A DNA stretch of 5,598 bases from an uncultured Peptococcaceae bacterium. Its GTDB lineage: Bacteria; Bacillota; Peptococcia; Peptococcales; Peptococcaceae. Location: positions 1 through 5,598 of the forward strand of contig CAUDRX010000155.1 of the NCBI GenBank assembly GCA_958451915.1, read 5' to 3'. Under the pieces are notes generated by a model. It saw only the letters and a list, made by a program, of their open reading frames with translations. It ran no database searches and was not told where the DNA came from. The position numbers and the translations under genes were made by a program. Below are positions 1-4,889 of the stretch, piece after piece; position 1 is the stretch's first letter; every line of letters starts with the position of its first letter.

Positions 1-206
1 AGGCCGCACAGATGGTGATCGATCAAGGTGTAGAAGCGCTTATCACTCCACGCTGCGGTGAGAATGCTGTAAAAGTGTTAAATGCGGCTGGCGTAAAGAT
101 GTTCCAATCGATCTCAGGAACTGCTCAGGAAAATCTTGAGGCATTTACAGAAGAAAGGTTATCTTCTTTAACGGCTATCCATGAAGGATTCCATCATCAG
201 GGGTGA
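1..206 (+). CDS. NifX/NifB-family iron-molybdenum cluster-binding protein, C-terminal part (5' end outside window)
   Basis: Only the last 67 residues are present, read from base 3; the start lies upstream of the window. The visible part (VEALITPRCGENAVKVLNAAG, shortened here to its core GVEALITPRCGENA, then AAGVKMF) matches the second half of the dinitrogenase iron-molybdenum cofactor biosynthesis fold, a ribonuclease-H-like domain that binds Fe-S or Mo-Fe-S clusters. In this family the stretch before it normally carries the ISGGMG-type loop, which is missing here only because of the window edge. The protein ends in a short FHHQG tail. The next gene starts 6 bases after the stop, so the two are almost certainly cotranscribed. 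A full paralogue lies three genes downstream at 1934. The family is clear; the metal cluster and the partner are not. It is probably a carrier or scaffold served by the two ATPases that follow. Confidence 0.8.
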   Translation, partial: AAQMVIDQGVEALITPRCGENAVKVLNAAGVKMFQSISGTAQENLEAFTEERLSSLTAIHEGFHHQG

Positions 207-212
207 TCGTTT

Positions 213-1055
213 ATGAAGATCGCTGTTTTGAGCGGTAAAGGCGGCACAGGGAAAACCTTTGTTTCAGTGAACCTGGCAGTGACAGCGCCGTCTGCCTTAT
301 ATTTGGATTGTGACGTTGAAGAGCCTAATGGGCATTTGTTTTTTAAACCACAGTTTGTTAAGCAGTACTCAGTGAACAAATTATTGCCGGAATTTGAGAC
401 AGAAAAATGTACTGGGTGTCGTCGATGTGTGTCTTTTTGCCGTTTTAATGCTTTGGCTTATGTTGGAAAGAGCCCAATGGTCTTTAAGGATGTCTGTCAT
501 TCCTGCGGTGGCTGTCAGCTGATCTGTCCATCGGATGCTGTGAAAGAGGTCCCGTCTGAGATTGGGCATATTGAAGAAGGGGTTCATGGACAAGTACAAG
601 TGGCTTCAGGTTTTTTGAACATTGGTGAATCCTCAGGCATTGGTATTATCCACGATCTTTTGAAGATCGCCGAGAAGAGCAATGCAGTACATGTCATTAT
701 TGACAGTCCCCCAGGCAGTGCCTGTTCGGTCGTTGAGAGCATCAAAGATGCAGACCTTTGTTTGCTTGTAGCGGAATCGACGGTATTTGGCGCTCATAAT
801 TTTGAAATGGTTGCAGAACTGGTGCATGTGTTGAACAAGCCTTGTGCTGTGATCGTGAATAAAGCAAGTGAAGCGGACACTCTGATCGATGACCTTTGTA
901 GAAAAAAAAGGATCCCTGTGTTAGCGCATATTCCATACAGTGAAGCAGTGGCACGCTATGGTGCAAGGGGTCTGATTGCCAGTGAAGCTGATGAAACTGT
1001 GCGTAGCGCTTTCGATGGCTTATGGAGGCAGATCGAGGAGGTTATCAGGGTATGA
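213..1055 (+). CDS. MinD-superfamily P-loop ATPase with inserted two-cluster ferredoxin domain (copy A)
   Basis: This 280-residue cytoplasmic protein belongs to the Mrp/MinD ATPases that contain a ferredoxin insert. Residues 8-15 are GKGGTGKT, the deviant Walker A motif with the signature lysine at 9. LDCDVEEPN (31-39) is the switch I/Walker A' region and DSPPG (164-168) the Walker B/switch II region. Between them sit two [4Fe-4S] motifs of the CxxCxxCxxxC type: C66, C69, C72, C76 and C95, C98, C101, C105, the second followed by Pro. LNIGES (135-140) marks a subfamily different from copy B. The ATG at 213 is preceded by AGGGGTGAT. The stop overlaps the start of copy B by 4 bases (ATGA), so translation is coupled. 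In Desulfovibrio, similar ATPases are part of the orange-protein complex, and related Mrp proteins load Fe-S clusters. The role here is inferred to be nucleotide-driven cluster transfer to the NifX-like neighbours. Confidence 0.9.
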   Translation: MKIAVLSGKGGTGKTFVSVNLAVTAPSALYLDCDVEEPNGHLFFKPQFVKQYSVNKLLPEFETEKCTGCRRCVSFCRFNALAYVGKSPMVFKDVCHSCGGCQLICPSDAVKEVPSEIGHIEEGVHGQVQVASGFLNIGESSGIGIIHDLLKIAEKSNAVHVIIDSPPGSACSVVESIKDADLCLLVAESTVFGAHNFEMVAELVHVLNKPCAVIVNKASEADTLIDDLCRKKRIPVLAHIPYSEAVARYGARGLIASEADETVRSAFDGLWRQIEEVIRV

Positions 1056-1912
1056 AGCAGTTACTGATCCTTAGCGGTAAAGGTGGCACAGGGAAAACAA
1101 CAACGGCAGCTGCATTTATCGCTTTTGCGCAAGCACGCGCTTTTGCAGATTGTGATGTTGATGCGCCGAATCTCCACCTGGTCAGCAATTTTAGTACATT
1201 GCCTGAGATAAAGCCATATCTTGGCGGGCAAAAAGCGTTTATCGAATCTGCTGTATGCAATGGTTGCGGGATCTGCCTGACGCACTGTCGGTTTGATGCG
1301 ATTCGTCGGGCAGGTAATGGATTCGTAGTTGATCCTATAGCCTGCGAAGGGTGTGGCGTATGTACCGCGGTCTGCCCACAACACGCGGTACGTTTACACG
1401 ATGATGTTGCAGGGGAGCAGTCGCTTTATCGTGAAGATGCCGTGTTTTCAACCGCTTGTTTAAAAATGGGGCGTGGAAATTCTGGCAAGTTGGTCACAGA
1501 AGTTAAGAAGACACTGGTCCAGAATAGCATGGCAGATCTGGCGATCATTGACGGCTCTCCGGGAATTGGGTGCCCTGTGATCGCATCAGTGAGCGGTGTG
1601 GATATGGTGCTTTTGGTGGCTGAGCCATCGGTGTCAGGGCTCAGTGATCTGATGCGTATTGTGCAGACGTGCAAGGGGTTCAGGACAAAGGTGGCGATCT
1701 GTGTCAATAAAGCCAATGTCAGCCCTGAAAACACCGAATCGATCAGGGCTTTTTGTGCTGAAGATCAGATCCCGTTTTTAGGGGTGATCCCGTATGATAA
1801 TACAGTCCCTCAAGCGATCAATGCTGGACAAAGCGTTGCAGCAGTAGATTGTCCGGCGCGAGACGCTTTATATGAGATATTTGAAAAAGCTGTCAGCATG
1901 CTTGATGAATAA
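1052..1912 (+). CDS. MinD-superfamily P-loop ATPase with inserted two-cluster ferredoxin domain (copy B)
   Basis: This 286-residue paralogue of copy A has the same layout. Walker A is GKGGTGKT (9-16), the switch region is ADCDVDAPN (32-40), and DGSPG (167-171) is the Walker B/switch II region. The two [4Fe-4S] motifs are C69, C72, C75, C79 and C98, C101, C104, C108. NSGKLV (143-148) replaces the LNIGES segment of copy A, so the two are distinct subfamilies and not a recent duplication. I chose the ATG at 1052 over the in-frame ATG at 1022. The 1052 start has GAGGAGG (1035-1041) 10 bases upstream, forms the usual ATGA overlap with copy A, and begins the protein with MKQLLILSGK just as copy A begins with MKIAVLSGK. 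The two proteins probably act together, perhaps as a heterodimer like other MinD-fold ATPases, but that is inference. Confidence 0.9.
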   Translation: MKQLLILSGKGGTGKTTTAAAFIAFAQARAFADCDVDAPNLHLVSNFSTLPEIKPYLGGQKAFIESAVCNGCGICLTHCRFDAIRRAGNGFVVDPIACEGCGVCTAVCPQHAVRLHDDVAGEQSLYREDAVFSTACLKMGRGNSGKLVTEVKKTLVQNSMADLAIIDGSPGIGCPVIASVSGVDMVLLVAEPSVSGLSDLMRIVQTCKGFRTKVAICVNKANVSPENTESIRAFCAEDQIPFLGVIPYDNTVPQAINAGQSVAAVDCPARDALYEIFEKAVSMLDE

Positions 1913-1933
1913 AATTTTTGGAGGCGTATTTAT

Positions 1934-2317
1934 ATGAGAATCGCAGTAGCTAGTACAGGTACAATGACCACGGAACATTTTGGGCATTGCGAGAACTTTA
2001 ATATCTTCGATGCAGAAAATGATGTCATTACAAAGCATGAGAGTATTCCAAACCCTGGGCATAAGCCGGGGTTCCTGCCAAACTATCTTGGTGATCTTGG
2101 CGTTAATGTGGTGATCTCTGGTGGTATGGGTCAGGGTGCCATCGACATCTTTAATCAGCGGAACATTGAAGTCATTGTTGGAGCGTCTGGTACAGCCGAA
2201 GATTGTGCAAAGCGTTATCTCGCTGGCGATCTTGTTTCTACTGGCTCTGTCTGCCATAAGCACGAACATGCTGGTGAATGCGGCGGGCATCATCACGATC
2301 ATGGACATGAAGAATAA
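1934..2317 (+). CDS. NifX/NifB-family cluster-binding protein with Cys/His-rich C-terminal tail
   Basis: This 127-residue protein is complete. Residues 1 to about 103 form the NifX/NifB-type iron-molybdenum cofactor-binding domain. It shows HFGHCENF (15-22), ISGGMGQGAI (61-70) and an AED-C-AKRYLAG helix (88-98), all typical of the family. Small stand-alone members in anaerobes and archaea bind or store Fe-S, thioferrate or Mo-containing clusters; P. furiosus IssA and Desulfovibrio ORP are examples. The last 21 residues are unusual: C107, H108, H110, H112, C116 and six more His between 119 and 125, a metal-binding tail rather than part of the fold. The start has GGAGG (1920-1924) 9 bases upstream. 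It follows copy B by 21 bases and is the last gene of the operon, before the hairpin at 2335. The bound metal cannot be told from sequence. Confidence 0.9.
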   Translation: MRIAVASTGTMTTEHFGHCENFNIFDAENDVITKHESIPNPGHKPGFLPNYLGDLGVNVVISGGMGQGAIDIFNQRNIEVIVGASGTAEDCAKRYLAGDLVSTGSVCHKHEHAGECGGHHHDHGHEE

Positions 2318-2326
2318 TTGATCATA

Positions 2327-2359
2327 AAAACAGGCCCGGCTATTGCTGCCAGGTTTTTT
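2327..2359 (+). terminator. Probable rho-independent terminator of the NifX/MinD operon
   Basis: CCCGGC (2335-2340) can pair with GCCAGG (2348-2353), with one C-A mismatch and a 7-base loop. It is followed directly by six T (2354-2359), with an A-rich run on the upstream side. It starts about 10 bases after the stop of the last operon gene, where a terminator is expected. The stem is short and imperfect, so the call is moderate. Confidence 0.55.
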
Positions 2360-2366
2360 GTGTGCG

Positions 2367-2395
2367 TGGACAGCCGGCGCACAAGCTTGTATAAT
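2367..2395 (+). promoter_or_regulatory. Housekeeping (sigma-A type) promoter for the methyltransferase gene
   Basis: TGGACA (2367-2372) matches the -35 consensus TTGACA at five of six bases. It is followed by an ideal 17-base spacer and a perfect TATAAT (2390-2395). Transcription should start near 2402. This gives a leader of about 22 bases before the ATG at 2424, and it rules out the upstream in-frame ATG at 2343 as a start. Confidence 0.8.
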
Positions 2396-2423
2396 AGGGT
2401 CGATAATGGGGGGATGTGGAGCC

Positions 2424-2981
2424 ATGCAAACACTCAACACGATCACACTGGTGCAGCGTTGGTGGCGTGCGCAGATCCAGCCTGGTGCGTTATGCATTGA
2501 TGCGACGGCTGGGCGCGGCCATGATACGGAACTGCTCTGTCGGCTTGTCGGTCGAGAGGGGCGAGTGCTGGCGTTTGATATTCAGTCAGAGGCGGTGCAG
2601 GCAACAAGGGCCCGGCTCGCAAAGGCAGGGCTTTCGGCGCAGGTGTTTCTCGAGAGTCATACGAAGATGGCGGACTATGCGGCGCCGGGGTCGGTGGATG
2701 CCATCGTATTTAATCTGGGATATCTGCCGCGTGCTGACCATCGGGTAGCGACAGAGCCTGCGACGACGTTACAGGCCTTCGATGTAGGGCTGGAATTGTT
2801 ACGGCCCGGAGGTTTTATGACGGTTTGCATTTATCACGGTGGTGATACAGGGTTTGAGGAGCGGGATGCTGTATTGGCGTATCTGCGCGCGCTCGATCAC
2901 GAAAGATTTACAGTGGTAGTAAGCGATTTTTTGAACCGTCCCAATTATCCGCCGATCGCTGCACTTGTCATCAAAGAGTAA
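2424..2981 (+). CDS. mnmM: tRNA 5-aminomethyl-2-thiouridine methyltransferase, YtqB/MnmM family
   Basis: This 185-residue SAM-dependent methyltransferase belongs to the family long annotated as putative rRNA methylase; B. subtilis YtqB is about 194 residues. Visible motifs are IDATAGRGHDT (25-35, the SAM-binding loop), AFD (50-52, the acidic residue that usually holds the SAM ribose), FNLGYLP (96-102), YHGG (137-140) and a C-terminal NYPP (174-177). These match YtqB motif for motif, from my memory of that protein. YtqB was renamed MnmM when shown to convert nm5s2U to mnm5s2U at tRNA wobble position 34, so that role is transferred by family. I chose ATG 2424 because GGGGGGA (2408-2414) lies 9 bases upstream and the TATAAT at 2390 leaves no room for the start at 2343. 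ATG 2406 is possible but would be nearly leaderless. The gene is visibly richer in G+C than the operon before it and stands alone on its own promoter. Confidence 0.85.
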   Translation: MQTLNTITLVQRWWRAQIQPGALCIDATAGRGHDTELLCRLVGREGRVLAFDIQSEAVQATRARLAKAGLSAQVFLESHTKMADYAAPGSVDAIVFNLGYLPRADHRVATEPATTLQAFDVGLELLRPGGFMTVCIYHGGDTGFEERDAVLAYLRALDHERFTVVVSDFLNRPNYPPIAALVIKE

Positions 2982-2990
2982 GGATTAAAC

Positions 2991-3004
2991 TTAAAATATT
3001 TTAA
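2991..3004. repeat. Perfect 14-base AT-only palindrome
   Basis: TTAAAATATTTTAA reads the same on both strands. A second, wider pairing is possible between GATTAAA (2983-2989) and TTTAATC (3000-3006). It lies between the methyltransferase stop codon and the ECF-type -35 at 3011. It could be an operator, an upstream AT-rich promoter element, or a weak terminator stem without a clear T run. Function is not determined. Confidence 0.5.
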
Positions 3005-3010
3005 TCAGCG

Positions 3011-3039
3011 TGAAAGGATTTGGCTTTTTCAATCGTATT
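3011..3039 (+). promoter_or_regulatory. ECF sigma (SigW-like) promoter of the secreted-protein/sigma/anti-sigma operon
   Basis: TGAAAG (3011-3016) and CGTATT (3034-3039) are separated by 17 bases containing a T run. This closely resembles the TGAAAC / CGTA pattern recognised by SigW-class ECF sigma factors in Firmicutes, which have a 16-17 base spacer. Transcription would begin near 3046, just ahead of the AAGGAGG site at 3059. I see no convincing sigma-A promoter in this gap, so autoregulation by the ECF factor encoded at 3465 is the natural reading. This is inference from motif and position. Confidence 0.6.
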
Positions 3040-3073
3040 CATAGTGAAAACATTTTTGAAGGAGGTTTTTCTC

Positions 3074-3436
3074 ATGAAGAACAAAAAGAAAACTTTAGCG
3101 CTGATCCTTGTCGGACTTTTGATGGTTTTGATGTTGCCAACTGCGATGTCAGCTGCTGGTCACGGTTTTGGCAGAGGTGCCGGAAGTGAAACAGGAGTAG
3201 CTTCAGGTATCAATTATGTTGATGCAAACGGCGATGGTATCTGTGACAACCATGCTAACGGCTGCGGGCAATACGTTGATGCGAACAGTGATGGCATCTG
3301 TGATAACTGTGGCGCCGGACACAGACAGTACGTTGATGCGAATGGCGATGGTGTCTGCGATAACTATGCTTTCGGTCATCACGGGTGCAGCAACGGTGGC
3401 GGCCATGGTAATGGGCATCACGGCTGTCGTTGGTAA
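3074..3436 (+). CDS. Small secreted protein with three 19-residue Ca-loop-like repeats and a Gly/His-rich tail
   Basis: This 120-residue protein has a clear signal peptide: a basic start (MKNKKK), a hydrophobic core at about residues 7-22, and a cleavage site near residues 26-28 (AMSAA). The mature part has three YVDANGDGICDN-like units at 48-59, 67-78 and 86-97, exactly 19 residues apart. Each contains a D-x-N-x-D-G-x-C-D loop, as in EF-hand, dockerin or thrombospondin-3 calcium loops, but without the usual acidic residue at loop position 12. The tail (101-120) is Gly/His/Cys-rich. I chose ATG 3074 because AAGGAGG (3059-3065) lies 8 bases upstream and it begins a proper signal peptide; the in-frame ATG at 3020 falls inside the proposed promoter. 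The sigma factor gene starts 28 bases later with no terminator between. The function is unknown. It may bind calcium or another metal outside the cell and be part of the signal sensed by the sigma system. Confidence 0.8.
   Translation: MKNKKKTLALILVGLLMVLMLPTAMSAAGHGFGRGAGSETGVASGINYVDANGDGICDNHANGCGQYVDANSDGICDNCGAGHRQYVDANGDGVCDNYAFGHHGCSNGGGHGNGHHGCRW
3215..3364 (+). repeat. Three tandem 57-base coding repeats
   Basis: Conserved 36-base cores begin at 3215, 3272 and 3329, one every 57 bases, and each encodes YVDA-N-x-DG-x-CDN. The cores differ mostly at third codon positions, while the 7-residue linkers between them differ freely. The pattern is in-frame internal duplication of a protein unit under selection for the loop residues. 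Confidence 0.9.
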
Positions 3437-3464
3437 TATTCAATCATAAAGAGGGGGCGCAGGT

Positions 3465-3941
3465 ATGCGCAGTGAAGAAGCGGTCTGTCTTGCGATCGAA
3501 AATTATGCGGATACGGTGAAGCGCATTTGCTTCATCCATCTGAAAAACGCGGCCGACACCGAAGATATTTTTCAGACGGTTTTTCTCAAATATGCGATGA
3601 GCGATGTCGCGTTTCAGAGTGAGGCGCATGAAAAAGCCTGGCTCATCCGTGTGACGATCAACGCGTGTAAAGATCTTCTGAAAAGTTTCTTTAAGCGCAA
3701 TACTGTGCCTATTGATGAATATGTTGAAAAAATTGGCACCCAGGAAGATCAGTCCGAGGTGCTGGAAGCGGTGCTCGCGTTACCGGAGAAATATCGCCGT
3801 GTGCTCTATCTGCATTATTATGAAGGCTATACTGCGCCGGAGATCGCCAGGATCCTTGGAAGCAAAGAAAACACAGTCTACACACAGCTGACACGCGGTC
3901 GTGCACTTTTGCGGGATGTGCTGGGAGGTGAGGATGGATGA
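3465..3941 (+). CDS. ECF-type RNA polymerase sigma factor
   Basis: This 158-residue protein has only sigma regions 2 and 4, the minimal ECF form. Region 2 covers about residues 10-79, with DTEDIFQTVFLKY (31-43) for core binding and -10 recognition, and HEKAWLIRVTINACKD (55-70). Region 4 covers about 98-152, with LPEKYRRVLYLHYYEGYT (106-123) leading into the helix-turn-helix EIARILGSKENTVYTQL (126-142), which contacts the -35. The start has AAGAGGGGG (3449-3457) 7 bases upstream. The stop overlaps the anti-sigma start by 4 bases (ATGA), giving coupled translation and matched amounts of the two proteins. It differs from the longer SigI, although its partner resembles RsgI. The likely target is its own promoter at 3011, with other targets outside the window. 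Confidence 0.92.
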   Translation: MRSEEAVCLAIENYADTVKRICFIHLKNAADTEDIFQTVFLKYAMSDVAFQSEAHEKAWLIRVTINACKDLLKSFFKRNTVPIDEYVEKIGTQEDQSEVLEAVLALPEKYRRVLYLHYYEGYTAPEIARILGSKENTVYTQLTRGRALLRDVLGGEDG

Positions 3942-4747
3942 CAAGATTCAAAGACGCCTTTGATGCGGTACAGGCAGACGATGCACTGAAAACGTTGTCT
4001 ACACAGGCGGTGATCGCGGCGATGCGCGAAGAGCGGCAGACACAACGTCCTCGGCGGCTGATCCCGATCGTGGCGTTGGCAGTTGGTCTGTTGGCGGCAT
4101 TGGGTCTGAGCGGCCATCATCTTTATTTCACACCGACAACGGTCCTCAGCATTGATGTCAATCCGTCACTCGAGATGGATATTAACTGTTTTGACCGCGT
4201 TACTGCTGTGAATGGTTACAACGATGATGGTGTGGCCCTTGCAGAAGCGCTGAATGTGCGGAATATGGCGTACGATGATGCTGTGGATGCTTTGATGGAA
4301 GACCCTACGATCCTCGATGCGCTGGCACGCGGCGAAGAGCTTTCGATCGCAGTGGTGCAGTCGGGGGATGATACGGCGCAGAGCGATGCTGTGCTTGCTT
4401 ATGTTTCTGACTGTATGGCGCATCACGAAAATGCTCACTGTTACAGCCTTGCGAGTAATCAGGCGCAGTTGACAGATGCTCATGACGTTGGGCTCTCCTG
4501 CGGAAAATATCACATGTATCAGGAACTTCTGACCTATGATCCTGCTATTACGCCAGAAGACGTGAAGAATAAAACAATGCGTGAACTGCGTGACCTTCTG
4601 GCTCAATATCAGGGCACAGACGCTGGTTCTGCGCAGACAGAGCAGGGAACGGGCAGCGGTTCCGGTGGTAATAATGGGGCTTGCTCTGCAAATGGAAACG
4701 GCCAGATGTACGGCAACCATGGTCACCACGGACGTGGCCACGAGTGA
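3938..4747 (+). CDS. Membrane anti-sigma factor with RsgI-like ectodomain
   Basis: This 269-residue single-pass protein has a cytoplasmic segment (about 1-40) that presumably holds the ECF sigma, a membrane helix (LIPIVALAVGLLAALGL, 41-57) after basic RPRR, and a long outer part. SIDVNPSLEMDIN (71-83) is the hallmark of RsgI-family ectodomains. The N75-P76 bond corresponds to the site where RsgI proteins cut themselves before signal-driven proteolysis. NGYNDDG (92-98) follows in the same domain. GLSCGKYHMYQELL (185-198) and ITPEDVKNKTMRELRDLL (204-221) form a conserved C-terminal module of clostridial anti-sigma proteins. Outside Cys/His include C84, C159, H162, H163, H167, C168 and C188. Residues 229-269 are a low-complexity Gly/Asn/His tail ending HGHHGRGHE, a possible metal or wall-binding segment. 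GGAGGTGAGG (3924-3933) is the ribosome site, inside the sigma gene. The sigma-binding part is short and not recognisable by motif. Confidence 0.88.
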   Translation: MTRFKDAFDAVQADDALKTLSTQAVIAAMREERQTQRPRRLIPIVALAVGLLAALGLSGHHLYFTPTTVLSIDVNPSLEMDINCFDRVTAVNGYNDDGVALAEALNVRNMAYDDAVDALMEDPTILDALARGEELSIAVVQSGDDTAQSDAVLAYVSDCMAHHENAHCYSLASNQAQLTDAHDVGLSCGKYHMYQELLTYDPAITPEDVKNKTMRELRDLLAQYQGTDAGSAQTEQGTGSGSGGNNGACSANGNGQMYGNHGHHGRGHE

Positions 4748-4752
4748 ATGAG

Positions 4753-4781
4753 AGGCAGCTCTTTTGTGAGCTGCCTTTTCT
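4753..4781 (+). terminator. Strong rho-independent terminator of the sigma/anti-sigma operon
   Basis: GGCAGCTC (4754-4761) pairs perfectly with GAGCTGCC (4768-4775) around a 6-base loop; A4753 and T4776 can extend the stem. It is followed by TTTTCT. It lies 6 bases after the anti-sigma stop codon. Confidence 0.9.
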
Positions 4782-4818
4782 ATGAGCAGAATTCATAACA
4801 GGTTCTGCGTGATGGGTA

Positions 4819-4848
4819 TTGGTGATGGGCCGAGCGTTGGCGTAAAAT
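4819..4848 (+). promoter_or_regulatory. Possible sigma-A promoter for the acetyltransferase gene
   Basis: TTGGTG (4819-4824) and TAAAAT (4843-4848) are separated by 18 bases. The -10 is good (five of six) and the -35 is weak. The position, after a strong terminator and about 35 bases before the start codon, fits, since the gene needs its own promoter. Confidence 0.4.
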
Positions 4849-4889
4849 AGTAGTGTAGGATTTCGTTGATAATGAAAGGGGAATGAGTG

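Noticed and set aside
1022..1054. Upstream ATG start for ATPase copy B
   Set aside because: It would add ten residues with no counterpart in copy A and lacks a good ribosome site. The start at 1052 has GAGGAGG and the ATGA overlap.
2343..2423. Longer start for the methyltransferase at 2343
   Set aside because: The strong TGGACA/TATAAT promoter lies inside this extension, so the transcript begins after it.
1868..2497. 209-codon open frame on the - strand
   Set aside because: It lies opposite the well-supported NifX-like gene and the promoter and start of the methyltransferase. Its translation shows no family motif, and it is His/Cys-rich only as a mirror of codons on the other strand.
2318..2500. 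60-codon + strand frame after the second NifX-like gene
   Set aside because: It runs through the terminator and the promoter into the methyltransferase in another frame. There is no ribosome site and no recognisable motif.
3020..3073. Longer start for the secreted protein at 3020
   Set aside because: It lies between the proposed -35 and -10 elements, has no ribosome site, and would place extra residues before a normal signal peptide.
3215..3364. Possible CRISPR-like repeat array
   Set aside because: The units are in-frame coding repeats with third-position differences, there are only three, and the 21-base gaps are coding linkers. No cas genes are visible.
3203..3449. Repetitive open frames in other frames and on the - strand across the repeat protein
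   Set aside because: Their repeats only mirror the 57-base coding repeat. The + strand frame with signal peptide and strong ribosome site is the real gene.
4166..4741. 191-codon open frame on the - strand
   Set aside because: It is entirely opposite the anti-sigma ectodomain, whose motifs are clear on the + strand. It has no ribosome binding site or recognisable domain.
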